Below are positions 48,817 through 58,057 of a stretch of DNA of 64,000 bases, one piece after another (the first letter of the stretch is position 1; every line of letters starts with the position of its first letter). Below the pieces are notes generated by a model. It did not search any database. It saw only the letters and a list, made by a program, of their open reading frames with translations, and was not told the origin of the DNA. A program made the translations under genes and the position numbers. The DNA lies in contig NZ_HE997453.1 of assembly GCF_000312525.1 (NCBI RefSeq), forward strand, positions 55,483-119,482. The letters run 5' to 3'. This DNA comes from Bartonella florencae (lineage in GTDB: Bacteria > Pseudomonadota > Alphaproteobacteria > Rhizobiales > Rhizobiaceae).

Positions 48817-48837
48817 AAATAAAGGATAGTAGTTCCG

Positions 48838-49314
48838 TTATCCATATCTCTTTAAAAGTCTTGCTTTTTCACGTCCCCAATCACGTTTCTTTTCCGTCTC
48901 ACGCTTATCGTGAAGCTTTTTCCCACGTGCCAGAGCAATTTCCAACTTAGCGCGCCCTTTTTCATTAAAATAAAGTTTGAGAGGAACAAGTGTCATTCCT
49001 TCACGAGAAGTCGCGTTTAAAAAACGTGCCATTTCACGCTTTGAAATTAATAACTTACGCAAACGACGTGGCTCATGATTAAAACGATTAGCTTGTGTAT
49101 ATTCAGGAATATAGCTGTTCACCAACCATAACTCCCCATTTTCAAAACTGGCATAACTTTCAGCAATATTTGCATGATTAGAACGCAAAGACTTAACCTC
49201 TGCGCCCTGTAACACCAAGCCAGCTTCAAGATTATCGAGAATCTCATAATTAAAACGTGCTTTACGATTATCTGCTATTATTTTTCGTACTGGCGCGTTC
49301 TTTTTTTTACTCAT
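48838..49314 (-). CDS. smpB: SsrA-binding protein
   Basis: SmpB binds tmRNA and rescues stalled ribosomes. The 158-residue protein contains [74 protein letters not shown] and the basic tail. The open frame extends into dapA (to 49371), but the ATG at 49314 with AAGG upstream matches the family start. dapA lies 7 bases upstream, so the two are co-transcribed. Confidence 0.95.
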   Translation of the reverse strand: MSKKKNAPVRKIIADNRKARFNYEILDNLEAGLVLQGAEVKSLRSNHANIAESYASFENGELWLVNSYIPEYTQANRFNHEPRRLRKLLISKREMARFLNATSREGMTLVPLKLYFNEKGRAKLEIALARGKKLHDKRETEKKRDWGREKARLLKRYG

Positions 49315-49321
49315 GGCAACC

Positions 49322-50215
49322 TTATAATATCTCGTCTTTAAGCAGTCCTGCATGGCAGAGGGCTGCATCAATAATTTCCTTTGTGGTATCTGTTAGTGGA
49401 ACGATTGGTGAACGAACAGCGCTCCCACAAATCCCTAATTTTCCAGCAGCATATTTTATACCAGCAGGACTTGGTTCAATAAAGACTGCACGATTGAGAG
49501 GCATCAAACGATCATTTAATTCAAGTGCTGTTTTATAATCACCACGCAAACAAGCAGCTTGAAGCTCTGTACAAAGCTTTGGAGCAACATTGGATGATAC
49601 CGAAATGCACCCCACACCTCCATGTGCATTAAAACCTAATGCCGTACTATCATCACCGGAAAGCTGTATAAAATTTTTACCACATTTTTCACGTTGTTCA
49701 CTAACACGCTCAATTTTGCTCGTCGCGTCTTTAACACCAATGATATTTTTGAAATTCTGACACAGATCTCTCATGGTTTCCACAGCCATATCGATAACAG
49801 AACGACCGGGAATATTATAAATTATAATAGGTATAGAAATAGCTTTCGCAATGGACGAAAAATGCTTGTATAAACCAACCTGATTAGGCCTGTTATAATA
49901 AGGAGTGACAACCAAAACTGCATCTGCACCTGCCTTTTGTGCATGTTGGGCAAGCTCTACAGCCTCACTTGTGCTATTTGAGCCTGCTCCAGCAACAACA
50001 GGAATGCGCTTGGCAACCTGTTTAACACACAATTCTATAACCTGTTTGTGTTCTTCATGACTTAAAGTCGGCGATTCACCCGTTGTTCCAACAGGACTTA
50101 CACCATTAATACCTTGTGCAATCTGCCACTCAATAAAATTGCAAAATGCCTTCTCATCAATAGCACCCTTATCATCAAATGGTGTGATAAGTGCAGTGAT
50201 AGCTCCCTTGAGCAT
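49322..50215 (-). CDS. dapA: 4-hydroxy-tetrahydrodipicolinate synthase
   Basis: DapA condenses pyruvate and aspartate semialdehyde, the first committed step to diaminopimelate and lysine. The 297-residue TIM barrel has the Schiff-base Lys162 in [14 protein letters not shown] and Tyr133 in [24 protein letters not shown] and VVTPYYNRP are also present. The leader between dapA and the divergent slt gene contains two mutually exclusive hairpins (50268-50308), which could be regulatory. Confidence 0.95.
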   Translation of the reverse strand: MLKGAITALITPFDDKGAIDEKAFCNFIEWQIAQGINGVSPVGTTGESPTLSHEEHKQVIELCVKQVAKRIPVVAGAGSNSTSEAVELAQHAQKAGADAVLVVTPYYNRPNQVGLYKHFSSIAKAISIPIIIYNIPGRSVIDMAVETMRDLCQNFKNIIGVKDATSKIERVSEQREKCGKNFIQLSGDDSTALGFNAHGGVGCISVSSNVAPKLCTELQAACLRGDYKTALELNDRLMPLNRAVFIEPSPAGIKYAAGKLGICGSAVRSPIVPLTDTTKEIIDAALCHAGLLKDEIL

Positions 50216-50267
50216 GATAAACTCCCTGTAATGTTCTCTTTATTTTTTAATGGCCTTATAAATTACC

Positions 50268-50308
50268 CAATGATAGAGCATAATCTTGCTCTATCATTGA
50301 AGCAAGAT
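50268..50308. promoter_or_regulatory. Overlapping, mutually exclusive hairpins in the dapA/slt divergent region
   Basis: A perfect 13-bp inverted repeat, CAATGATAGAGCA (50268-50280) with TGCTCTATCATTG (50287-50299), has a 6-base loop. The segment ATCTTGCT (50283-50290), which overlaps the loop and right arm, is also a perfect partner of AGCAAGAT (50301-50308). The two hairpins cannot form together. There is no T-run, so it is not a simple terminator. It lies about 55 bases upstream of dapA and about 155 upstream of slt. Confidence 0.5.
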
Positions 50309-50461
50309 GAATTTCAGAATAACTCTCTCAAGATTTAACATATATCTCCTTCAATTCTGAATATCTCTTGAGATGATTAGCGCACATTAACCCGTTTTTC
50401 ACGCTTCTCTTATAAAAATTCTTGATGTTCCTCCAATAGCAAGGTCTCTAGGTTTTTTCTT

Positions 50462-52585
50462 ATGCGTGCATTTTCTGCTATTTTTTGTCTACAAACCTTT
50501 ACTGCACTTATACTGGCGACAACAATTTTATTTTCAAGTACGTGTTTATTTTCAACTACATGGGCTAAAACACCCCTTGTACATGGGAAAGCACCAATCC
50601 CTTTGGTTCGTCCCAACCCCGTTGCCCTAAAAAAAGAAGTGCCAAAACCTTTTAGACAGGTTCACACAACACACCCTCCTACGCCCGATAATAATTCTAC
50701 TCTCAAGCAGCTTAAAGCCGGTTTAGAAGCGTTTTTAAATAACAATATTGCAAAAACAATAAGTCTTCGTAATTCATTGGAAAAGAAGAGCCTTGATCGT
50801 CATATTTTAACATGGGTAATCGCTATATCAAATCAAGCCAACATACCAAGCTCTGAAATATTCAATGCAATAAAAGAGTTAAAAGGATGGCCAGGCATAG
50901 ATATTATGCAACGTAATGCTGAACGTGCTTTTATCAACGAAAACAATTTCACACACGTCATTCTCCAAAAATTTTCTCATCATCCCCCTTTAACAGTACA
51001 AGGTATGGCTCGGTTTGCAAAAGCACTTATTGCAACAAAACAAATCGCCCATGCTCAACAAATTATTGCACCGTGGTGGCATAAAGCAAAACTCAATGCA
51101 AAAGAAGAAGAGCTTATTCTTAAAAATGCAAGCGCTGTATTAAAACCTATAGATCATCTGAAACGTATGCAATCTATGCTTTACGCTCATCGCTTTGATT
51201 CAGCAGAGCGCGTTGCAAAATTAGCCCGTGCCCAATCTCTTTTTAATGCCTTTGTTGCCGTTGAAAAAAATGATCTTAGAGCTGCACAAAAATTAAGTTT
51301 TGTGGAGCGTTCATGGCAAAAACATCCCCTTTTACAATTTGCTCAAATCCGCCATCTTAGACGAACTGGACAATATAATGCAGCAGCAACACTTATGATG
51401 AGAACACCAAAGGATGCACTAAAATTTATGGATCCTCATGCATTATGGAAAGAGCGACGCGCCCTTTCTCGCGAAATGCTCGATTTAAATAAACCTAAAA
51501 TCGCTTATCAACTCGTTGCCATGCACAATAATATGACATCTTTATTAGCAGTGGATGCTGAATTTCACGCAGGATGGTATGCGCTACGATTTCTTCATGA
51601 TCCTAAATTGGCAATGCACCATTTTTCACGTATTCCTCAATTATCTTCCGCACCTCTTTCCTTGTCCCGTGGATACTATTGGATGGGACGAGCTACTGAA
51701 ACACTAGGAGAACATAAAAATGCCCAGAATTATTTTCATCGCGCCGCCCATTTTGGTGCAACTTATTATGGTCAATTAGCAACTTCACGTCTTAATCAAA
51801 AAAAACTCGAAATTTCTTTTCCTAAGCCAACAGCGACTGAACGACAGCGGTTTAGTACACGAGAAGCTATTAAAGCAATTAAACGCCTTGAAACAGCTGG
51901 GTATGCTAATCTCGCTAAACTCTTTTATAAAGAACTCGGCGAAAAAATAGAAAGTCCTGGCGAACTAGCTCTTCTCGCTGTGATGGCAGAAAAAAATGGC
52001 GACTATTATACAAGCCTCAAAATTGGAAAAACGGCTGTTTTTAAAGGTAAAAATGTTGGTGCACTTTCCCATCCTATAGGTGCTATACCAAGTTCTGCAA
52101 ATGTTTCTGGCGCAGGACAAGCGCTTGTTTATGCTATTGCCCGTCAAGAAAGTGAATTTAATCCAACAGCCATATCAAAAGCAGGCGCACGAGGTATACT
52201 CCAGTTGTTACCTACTACAGCAAAAACACTCGCAAAAAAATATTCAATGGCATGGTCACCTCAAAAATTAAACAGTGATGCTAGTTATAATGCAACATTA
52301 GGTGCCTATTTTCTAAGCGAACAATTGGAACGCTTTAATGGATCTTATATCTTAACTCTTATCGGTTACAATGCAGGAGCCCGTCGGGTTGATGAATGGA
52401 TAAAACGTTATGGTGATCCTCGAGGACAGTCTCTTGATAAAGTCATCGACTGGGTTGAACGTATTCCCTATACAGAAACACGTAATTACGTGATGCGTGT
52501 CATGGAAAATTACGGAGTTTACAAAACAAGACTGACTGGAAAAACGGATATAAAAGCCGATCTTCTTTTCGGCCGGTGGAAATAA
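50462..52585 (+). CDS. slt: Soluble lytic murein transglycosylase
   Basis: This periplasmic enzyme cleaves peptidoglycan with formation of 1,6-anhydromuramic acid. The 707-residue protein has a signal-peptide-like start (IFCLQTFTALILATTILFSS) and a long helical superhelix (about 90-530). A C-terminal SLT domain carries the catalytic Glu563 in ARQESEFNPTAISKAGARGI and LQLLPTTAKTLAKK. GYNAGARRVDEW and ERIPYTETRNYVMRVMENY complete the fold. It is divergent from dapA and converges on tonB. Confidence 0.92.
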   Translation: MRAFSAIFCLQTFTALILATTILFSSTCLFSTTWAKTPLVHGKAPIPLVRPNPVALKKEVPKPFRQVHTTHPPTPDNNSTLKQLKAGLEAFLNNNIAKTISLRNSLEKKSLDRHILTWVIAISNQANIPSSEIFNAIKELKGWPGIDIMQRNAERAFINENNFTHVILQKFSHHPPLTVQGMARFAKALIATKQIAHAQQIIAPWWHKAKLNAKEEELILKNASAVLKPIDHLKRMQSMLYAHRFDSAERVAKLARAQSLFNAFVAVEKNDLRAAQKLSFVERSWQKHPLLQFAQIRHLRRTGQYNAAATLMMRTPKDALKFMDPHALWKERRALSREMLDLNKPKIAYQLVAMHNNMTSLLAVDAEFHAGWYALRFLHDPKLAMHHFSRIPQLSSAPLSLSRGYYWMGRATETLGEHKNAQNYFHRAAHFGATYYGQLATSRLNQKKLEISFPKPTATERQRFSTREAIKAIKRLETAGYANLAKLFYKELGEKIESPGELALLAVMAEKNGDYYTSLKIGKTAVFKGKNVGALSHPIGAIPSSANVSGAGQALVYAIARQESEFNPTAISKAGARGILQLLPTTAKTLAKKYSMAWSPQKLNSDASYNATLGAYFLSEQLERFNGSYILTLIGYNAGARRVDEWIKRYGDPRGQSLDKVIDWVERIPYTETRNYVMRVMENYGVYKTRLTGKTDIKADLLFGRWK

Positions 52586-52687
52586 TCCAGTCTCAATTCA
52601 CCCTTAAGTCGTTCATTCTTGTTTCTCAACTCGTAAACAACAATATTGTGGTAATGAATTAGGAAAAATCTCAGCTCCTCCTGAAAA

Positions 52688-53410
52688 TCAACTGAATATC
52701 AAAGATACTCTGATAATTTTATTGACTTTTGATGGTGGTGGTGGAGGAAAAGAGCTCACACGTTGAAGCACCGCTATGGCTAATCGATCAAGTTCTGGAT
52801 CACCAGCGGAAACCACAACGCGACTAGAAAAAATATTCCCTTGCTCATGCACCCTAAATTCTAGCTTCACTGTTCCTTTTGCACGACTGACACGTTGTCC
52901 CACAACATAGTTTTTTTGCTTTTCTAATTGCGCTTGTACTTTTGCCAACCATTCTATTAATAGTGCATCTTCACGTGTTACCGCATCACCACCCTTGAAG
53001 GTGTTAGAAGAATGCTTGGCTTTTATAGTGGAACGCTTTGCAACAATCTTTGGTATCGTTTTTTTGATGTGTACTTCATGTTCACTTTTTTGAGGTGAAA
53101 GTTCTTCCGGTTGATCCTCATTCACGGCTTCCAACATCTCTGATTCCTGCTCTGGAAGATCAGGCTCCAATATTTCTGGCTCAGTGTTAACATTTGATAG
53201 ATCCGTATCAATATTAGCCGAATCTGTATCAAAATCCGGAGAAAGAACCTCTTGAGTAAAAGTCAGCATAATCGGGAAAGAGGACGTGCCATTACTTACA
53301 CCGGCACTGTAAAAGTAAAACTGTACTCCCAATGCTATATGCAAAGAGAAGGCACAAATAAATCCACAAATCCAAAGAGCTAATAATCGCCTTGTATTTG
53401 CAAAAAACAT
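52688..53410 (-). CDS. tonB: TonB energy-transducing protein
   Basis: TonB couples proton-motive force to outer-membrane receptors, here most likely HutA. The 240-residue protein has one N-terminal membrane helix (LLALWICGFICAFSLHIALGV) and a periplasmic spacer rich in Glu, Pro and Lys. The C-terminal TonB domain is GTVKLEFRVHEQGNIFSSRVV followed by SAGDPELDRLAIAVLQRVSSFPPPP. It is divergent from hutA. Its upstream region carries one arm of a 17-bp inverted repeat shared with the hutA side. exbB and exbD are not in this window. Confidence 0.9.
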   Translation of the reverse strand: MFFANTRRLLALWICGFICAFSLHIALGVQFYFYSAGVSNGTSSFPIMLTFTQEVLSPDFDTDSANIDTDLSNVNTEPEILEPDLPEQESEMLEAVNEDQPEELSPQKSEHEVHIKKTIPKIVAKRSTIKAKHSSNTFKGGDAVTREDALLIEWLAKVQAQLEKQKNYVVGQRVSRAKGTVKLEFRVHEQGNIFSSRVVVSAGDPELDRLAIAVLQRVSSFPPPPPSKVNKIIRVSLIFS

Positions 53411-53446
53411 ACTTTTCCGCCACTATTCTAAGCTTAATAGTTGTTG

Positions 53447-53463
53447 TTAAAATTCATTAAAAC
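53447..53463. promoter_or_regulatory. Candidate operator, tonB side (17-bp inverted-repeat arm)
   Basis: TTAAAATTCATTAAAAC at 53447-53463 is the exact reverse complement of 53593-53609. Its centre is about 45 bases upstream of the tonB ATG. A regulator site is inferred from the symmetric placement. The Bartonella hut genes are reported to be controlled by Irr through an H-box, and I cannot confirm that this is that element. Confidence 0.6.
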
Positions 53464-53491
53464 AGGCTATTTAAAAAATGCAACTTTTTTC

Positions 53492-53520
53492 TTGACTGAT
53501 TTTGTCATATTTAATATGTT
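53492..53520 (+). promoter_or_regulatory. Possible sigma-70 promoter for hutA
   Basis: TTGACT at 53492-53497 is followed 17 bases later by TATGTT (53515-53520), inside the region bounded by the two operator arms. Spacing and the -35 match are good and the -10 is only fair. It would give a hutA leader of about 120 bases that contains the right-hand repeat arm. Confidence 0.4.
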
Positions 53521-53592
53521 TTCAGCGTGGTTTTGTGCTCAATAAATCACTTTATGTTTGGCTGGCTAATTTGTGATCTTCTTAAGTCAAAC

Positions 53593-53609
53593 GTTTTAAT
53601 GAATTTTAA
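53593..53609. promoter_or_regulatory. Candidate operator, hutA side (17-bp inverted-repeat arm)
   Basis: GTTTTAATGAATTTTAA at 53593-53609 exactly mirrors 53447-53463. Its centre is about 47 bases upstream of the hutA ATG, matching the distance on the tonB side. An ungapped 17-base match at symmetric positions in a 237-base spacer is unlikely to be chance, even in AT-rich DNA. Confidence 0.6.
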
Positions 53610-53647
53610 GCTGGAGGGGGTTGTTAAAATAAAGGTTATTATGTGTT

Positions 53648-55822
53648 ATGCAAATAAAACAAAAAAACATCCATAAAAGCTGCGTGATTTTAAGTGCTTT
53701 GTCGGTCTGTGTACCTTCATTTGTTTTTGCACAAAACAGCAATAAAGATGCTGTGACTGAGCTTAAGCCGATTGTTATTAAAGGGAAAAAAATAGAAGAT
53801 GCTTCTGGTTCAGTAACTATTTTGACTGATCGAAAAACTGCTAGGGATATTGATGAAAAACAAATAAGTGATGTTCATGATGTTAGTCGTCTTAATCCAT
53901 CGGTTGCCTATAACTCACTCAATAACAGTTTCGTGATCCGTGGTTTAAATGCAAACCGTATTCTTACAACAATGGATGGCATTTCTGTTCCATGGTTTGA
54001 TGACATATTCCGTGGAAATGGTGGAAACACGACTTTTGATTTTAGTGCACTTTCTACGTTTGATATTATTCAAGGTTCGGATTCTAGCCTTTATGGATCT
54101 GGTGCCTTAGGGGGAATTGTTGCTTTGCGTACGCTTAATCCTGAAGATCTTATTCGTGACGGAAAAAATTGGGGAGGCCTTACAAAAGGTGGCTACCACT
54201 CTGTTGATAACAGTTGGCGTGTAGATCAAGCTATTGCGGTGCGTGCACAACAAACATTTTTGCTTTTTCAAGGATCTCATGTGGAAGGGCATGAGCGCAA
54301 AAATATGGGAACTGTAGGAGGGTATGATGGGCGTACACTTAAAAACCCATCCAATTTTGACAAAAACAATTTGCTCTTTAAAATTCATCAATATTTGAAT
54401 GACCGTCACTGGGTTGGTTTTACTGCGGAACGTTTTGCTCATAATAGTAACACACATTCATTAGATGCATCTAAAAGATATGCACAAGGTTCCGTTTATG
54501 ATAAAGATAATAAAAACCGTGAACGCCTTTCTCTTTCTTATAATTATAATGGTAATGGAGATGCTATTCTGGATATGTTTCGTGGGCAGATTTATTGGCA
54601 AAGACAGTCAGATCGTCACATTATGACTGGCTTTCGTCTATCGGCGCCCAACGGTGATTACTTAAGAGATAATTTTTTGCGTAATACCAGTTATGGTTTC
54701 AATGCTCATGCTCTTAAAAAGGCTTATATAGGCACTTTAGACCATACGTTAAAGTTTGCTACGAGTGCTTCGTCATCTAAATTTCATCACTATTTGTTAG
54801 GTAAAGATAATTGTCATTTGCCAGAAAATGCACGGGGGTGCCTTTTTGTTCCTGCTAATCGATCGGATTCACCAGACACAAATAGTTACAATATTGGTTT
54901 TGCTTTCGAAGATGAAATTGGATTGGCTGATAATCGTTTCCGCATAACACCTGGGGTTCGTTATGATTGGTACAAATATGTCCCTCAAAAAACTTCTGCT
55001 TATGAAAAAGCTCTTATTTCTGATAAATTCCCTCCAGAAAGAACTGGTTCGCGTCTCTCTCCTAAATTGCGCATGGAGTGGGATATTCGTCAAGTAACGT
55101 TCTATGCGCAATGGGCGCAGGCTTTTCGTGCACCACGTGTTTCAGAACTTTATGTTTCTTATATTAAACCCTCTGCTTATTACTCGAAAGGAAATCCTGA
55201 TCTGAAAGCAGAGACAAGTAATGGTTATGATTTTGGAATACAATATGGAAATGTGAATTTTGGTGGTTCTTTTGGTGTCTTTATTAACCAATATAAAAAT
55301 TTCATAGATACCGAGGATAGAGGGCCATCTGAAGAATTCAGATTTGCGCGTCGGCATTATGTGAACCGTTCGCGCGTACGAATTTTTGGCGCTGAAACAA
55401 AAGCACATTTGGCTTTGCAAAGTGGTTTTCATAGCAATGTTGCTCTTGCCTATTCACAAGGAAAAGATCTTGATAAAAATCAATATCTGAACTCCATACC
55501 GCCTTTGAAAACAATTATCGGGCTAGGATATGCTGCGGAAGCTTGGGGTAGCGATATTATGCTTACTTTGGCAGCCAAGCGTGATAAAGTTGCTGAAGAG
55601 TCTGATTACCAAAAAGTTCCAGGATATTATGTCGTGGATATAACAGGGTGGTGGAAGCCATTCGGTGAAAATGGGCCTGTTGTAAGAGCTGGTGTTTATA
55701 ATCTTTTCAATGCAAAATATTGGAATGTATCAGATCTTCCTTCAGGTAAAAGCTCAACACCAAAGGATTACTATAGTCAACCTGGTCGTAATTTTAAAGT
55801 GTCATTCGTGCAAAAGTTTTAG
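53648..55822 (+). CDS. hutA: TonB-dependent haem receptor HutA
   Basis: HutA is the outer-membrane haemin receptor. The 724-residue protein has a signal peptide (CVILSALSVCVPSFVFAQ, about residue 29) and a TonB-box-like ELKPIVIKG. A plug domain follows (about 60-165, FVIRGLNANRILTTMDGISVP and GSDSSLYGSGALGGIVAL). A 22-strand barrel ends in GRNFKVSFVQKF, with the terminal phenylalanine expected of outer-membrane proteins. FRAPRVSELYVS and NPDLKAETSNGYDFG are typical of haem and haemoglobin receptors. It leads the hutA / hemS-hutB-hutC-hmuV locus. Confidence 0.9.
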   Translation: MQIKQKNIHKSCVILSALSVCVPSFVFAQNSNKDAVTELKPIVIKGKKIEDASGSVTILTDRKTARDIDEKQISDVHDVSRLNPSVAYNSLNNSFVIRGLNANRILTTMDGISVPWFDDIFRGNGGNTTFDFSALSTFDIIQGSDSSLYGSGALGGIVALRTLNPEDLIRDGKNWGGLTKGGYHSVDNSWRVDQAIAVRAQQTFLLFQGSHVEGHERKNMGTVGGYDGRTLKNPSNFDKNNLLFKIHQYLNDRHWVGFTAERFAHNSNTHSLDASKRYAQGSVYDKDNKNRERLSLSYNYNGNGDAILDMFRGQIYWQRQSDRHIMTGFRLSAPNGDYLRDNFLRNTSYGFNAHALKKAYIGTLDHTLKFATSASSSKFHHYLLGKDNCHLPENARGCLFVPANRSDSPDTNSYNIGFAFEDEIGLADNRFRITPGVRYDWYKYVPQKTSAYEKALISDKFPPERTGSRLSPKLRMEWDIRQVTFYAQWAQAFRAPRVSELYVSYIKPSAYYSKGNPDLKAETSNGYDFGIQYGNVNFGGSFGVFINQYKNFIDTEDRGPSEEFRFARRHYVNRSRVRIFGAETKAHLALQSGFHSNVALAYSQGKDLDKNQYLNSIPPLKTIIGLGYAAEAWGSDIMLTLAAKRDKVAEESDYQKVPGYYVVDITGWWKPFGENGPVVRAGVYNLFNAKYWNVSDLPSGKSSTPKDYYSQPGRNFKVSFVQKF

Positions 55823-56000
55823 TCGTTTCTGTTAACTCTTAAAACAATGGAAATTTGTATCGATAAAAGGGTAAATTATTGTCTTTTGATTCTTATCATT
55901 CTTTAAATCACAAAGAGTTGAAAGAAACGCTTTAACTATTCTTCACTTGTCGCCTTTCGTTTGTTTTGTTGTTGATATAAGAACTTAATTTAGTGATGGG

Positions 56001-56027
56001 TTGAATCCTCTGTTGAGAGTGATTCAA
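56001..56027 (+). promoter_or_regulatory. Hairpin in the hutA-hemS spacer
   Basis: TTGAATC (56001-56007) pairs with GATTCAA (56021-56027), and CTC/GAG extends the stem inside. It lies about 60 bases before hemS and is not followed by a T-run, so it is more likely an operator or leader structure than a terminator. Confidence 0.35.
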
Positions 56028-56089
56028 TCTATTGTCTTGAAGTTGTAAAATTTTGAAAGTTAACTCTGTACAAATATTAAGGAAGGTCT

Positions 56090-57133
56090 ATGTCATATAC
56101 AGCTGAAACGATTATTTGTTTGCGTGAAGAAAAAAAAGAAATGCGAAATCGTGATTTTGCGGTTTCTATTGGTATCTCTGAGGCAGAACTTATTGCTGCC
56201 TATTGTACCATTGGAAAAGCAAAAAAACTCAAAGCGGATGTTGCAACTTTCTTAGAAAATGCTCCTCTGCTTGGAACAGTTATGGTGTTGACACGCAATG
56301 AATACGCTGTTCATGAGGTAACTGGATGTTTTGAAAAAATTGTTCAAAGTCCACATATCCCTATTACTCTTGGTGAAATTGATTTGCGTATTTTTTCAAA
56401 ACAATGGAAATTTGCTTTTGAGTATGATGTCATTATTCTTGGAAAGTCTGCAAAAAGTCTGCAATTTTTTGATCAATATGGTATTGCCATCTTAAAAATT
56501 TATTCTAGAGACACAACAAATATGAAAGAATGGAATAGACTGGTTGAAAAATTGCTTCATGAAGACCAATCATCTGTTCTTGATGTTCTTCCACTTTCTA
56601 TTCCAAGTCAATCTAACACTACAGAATTTGATGTTGAACAATTCAGAGACCGTTGGCGGAACATGACTGATGTGCACCAGCTTCATAAGATTATTTCTGA
56701 GTTCAAAATTAATCGACATGATGCTGTAAAACATGCTGGTGGTGAATTTGCCAATGAAGTGACAATAGAATCTGTTGAAATGATGCTCAAGGAAGTTGCA
56801 AAGCAAGAAATACCTATTATGTGCTTTGTTGGGAACAGAGGATGTATTCAAATTTTCAGCGGGCAAGTAAAAAATATTAAACAGATGGGATCATGGCTTA
56901 ATGTTCTTGATCCTAAATTTGATTTACATTTACTCATTTCTGGTATTGATCGTGTATGGTATGTTCGTAAACCTACGAGTGATGGTTATGTTAGTTCACT
57001 TGAGATTTTCGATAAAAATGGTGAGATGATTGTTCAATTCTTTGGTATGCGAAAGGAAGGGCAAAAAGAACGTGAAGATTGGCGCTCATTATTAAGTAGT
57101 CTGCCTGCCAGTCAAGAAGCTATTGTTGCATAG
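56090..57133 (+). CDS. hemS: Haemin-degrading/haem-binding factor HemS
   Basis: HemS is a cytoplasmic protein that receives imported haem and, in several bacteria, degrades or delivers it. The 347-residue sequence shows the duplicated HemS/ChuX-like fold. The first half includes LGTVMVLTRNEYAVHEVTG, and the second half includes CFVGNRGCIQIFSGQVKNIKQ followed by MGSWLNVLDPKFDLHL. The latter is a classic HemS segment near the haem site. AAGGAAGG precedes the ATG. hutB starts 17 bases downstream of its stop. Confidence 0.92.
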   Translation: MSYTAETIICLREEKKEMRNRDFAVSIGISEAELIAAYCTIGKAKKLKADVATFLENAPLLGTVMVLTRNEYAVHEVTGCFEKIVQSPHIPITLGEIDLRIFSKQWKFAFEYDVIILGKSAKSLQFFDQYGIAILKIYSRDTTNMKEWNRLVEKLLHEDQSSVLDVLPLSIPSQSNTTEFDVEQFRDRWRNMTDVHQLHKIISEFKINRHDAVKHAGGEFANEVTIESVEMMLKEVAKQEIPIMCFVGNRGCIQIFSGQVKNIKQMGSWLNVLDPKFDLHLLISGIDRVWYVRKPTSDGYVSSLEIFDKNGEMIVQFFGMRKEGQKEREDWRSLLSSLPASQEAIVA

Positions 57134-57149
57134 AAAGGTAAAACTGGAT

Positions 57150-58052
57150 ATGATTGCACTTTCTTTACAGAGATTTTTGAACATTTTTTCCGTTTTTGTA
57201 CTATTTTCTCTTATCTCCTTTTCTCAACCAGTCATTGCTGAACCTACAACGCACTTTTCTGAAAATGCAAAGATTGTCTCTATCGGTGGTTCTCTTACAG
57301 AAATTGTTTATGCACTAGGAGCTCAAAATCAACTTGTAGCTCGTGATAGTACAAGTGTTTACCCGCAAGATGCACTCAAACTTCCTGTACTTGGATATAT
57401 GCGTGCTCTATCACCTGAGGGAGTTTTATCACTTGATCCAGAGGGCATATTACTTGTTGAAGGAAGTGGTCCTGCTTCAACAATTGACATCCTTAAGAAA
57501 ACTTCTATTCCAATAGTGATTGTACCAGAAGACTATTCTCGTGAAAATGTAATAGAAAAGATTCGCGTCGTTGGTAAAGCCATTCATCGTGAAGCACAAG
57601 CTGCTGTATTAATTCAAAAAATAAGTCGTGATTTTGTAGATAATGATGCGCTTTTAGCGAAAGTAACAAAACCAAAGCGTGTTCTTTTTGTACTCTCTGT
57701 GCAAAATGATCGCATTATGGCCTCTGGAACAGGTACTGCTGCCGATGCGATGATAAAGCTTTCAGGTGGTATCAATGCCATCAGCGATTATGAAGGATAC
57801 AAGCTATTAAATGGTGAGGCATTATTAAAATCAAATCCTGATGTTATTTTACTTGTAAAACATAGTAAAAAATCCACGAACCTTGAGAAAATTTTAGCTA
57901 TACCAGCAGTTCAAGCAACAACTGCTGCAAAAAATCATGCCATTAAACAGATGGATATCATGTATCTGTTAGGATTTGGTCCACGCACTGCGGAAGCATC
58001 AAGAGAACTTATTAACATCTTTTATGGTGCAAACGAAAATGGTAAGAATTAA
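57150..58052 (+). CDS. hutB: Haem ABC transporter substrate-binding protein HutB
   Basis: HutB is the periplasmic haem-binding protein of the ABC importer. After a signal peptide (SVFVLFSLISFSQPVIAEP, cleavage about residue 30) the mature protein shows IVSIGGSLTEIVYALGAQNQ and ARDSTSVYPQDALKLPVLGY. It also shows EGSGPAST, all typical of HmuT/HutB. The frame extends to 57123, but the ATG at 57150 starts the signal peptide properly. AGAAAGG lies upstream. hutC begins 6 bases after its stop. Confidence 0.92.
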   Translation: MIALSLQRFLNIFSVFVLFSLISFSQPVIAEPTTHFSENAKIVSIGGSLTEIVYALGAQNQLVARDSTSVYPQDALKLPVLGYMRALSPEGVLSLDPEGILLVEGSGPASTIDILKKTSIPIVIVPEDYSRENVIEKIRVVGKAIHREAQAAVLIQKISRDFVDNDALLAKVTKPKRVLFVLSVQNDRIMASGTGTAADAMIKLSGGINAISDYEGYKLLNGEALLKSNPDVILLVKHSKKSTNLEKILAIPAVQATTAAKNHAIKQMDIMYLLGFGPRTAEASRELINIFYGANENGKN

Positions 58053-58057
58053 TACAA

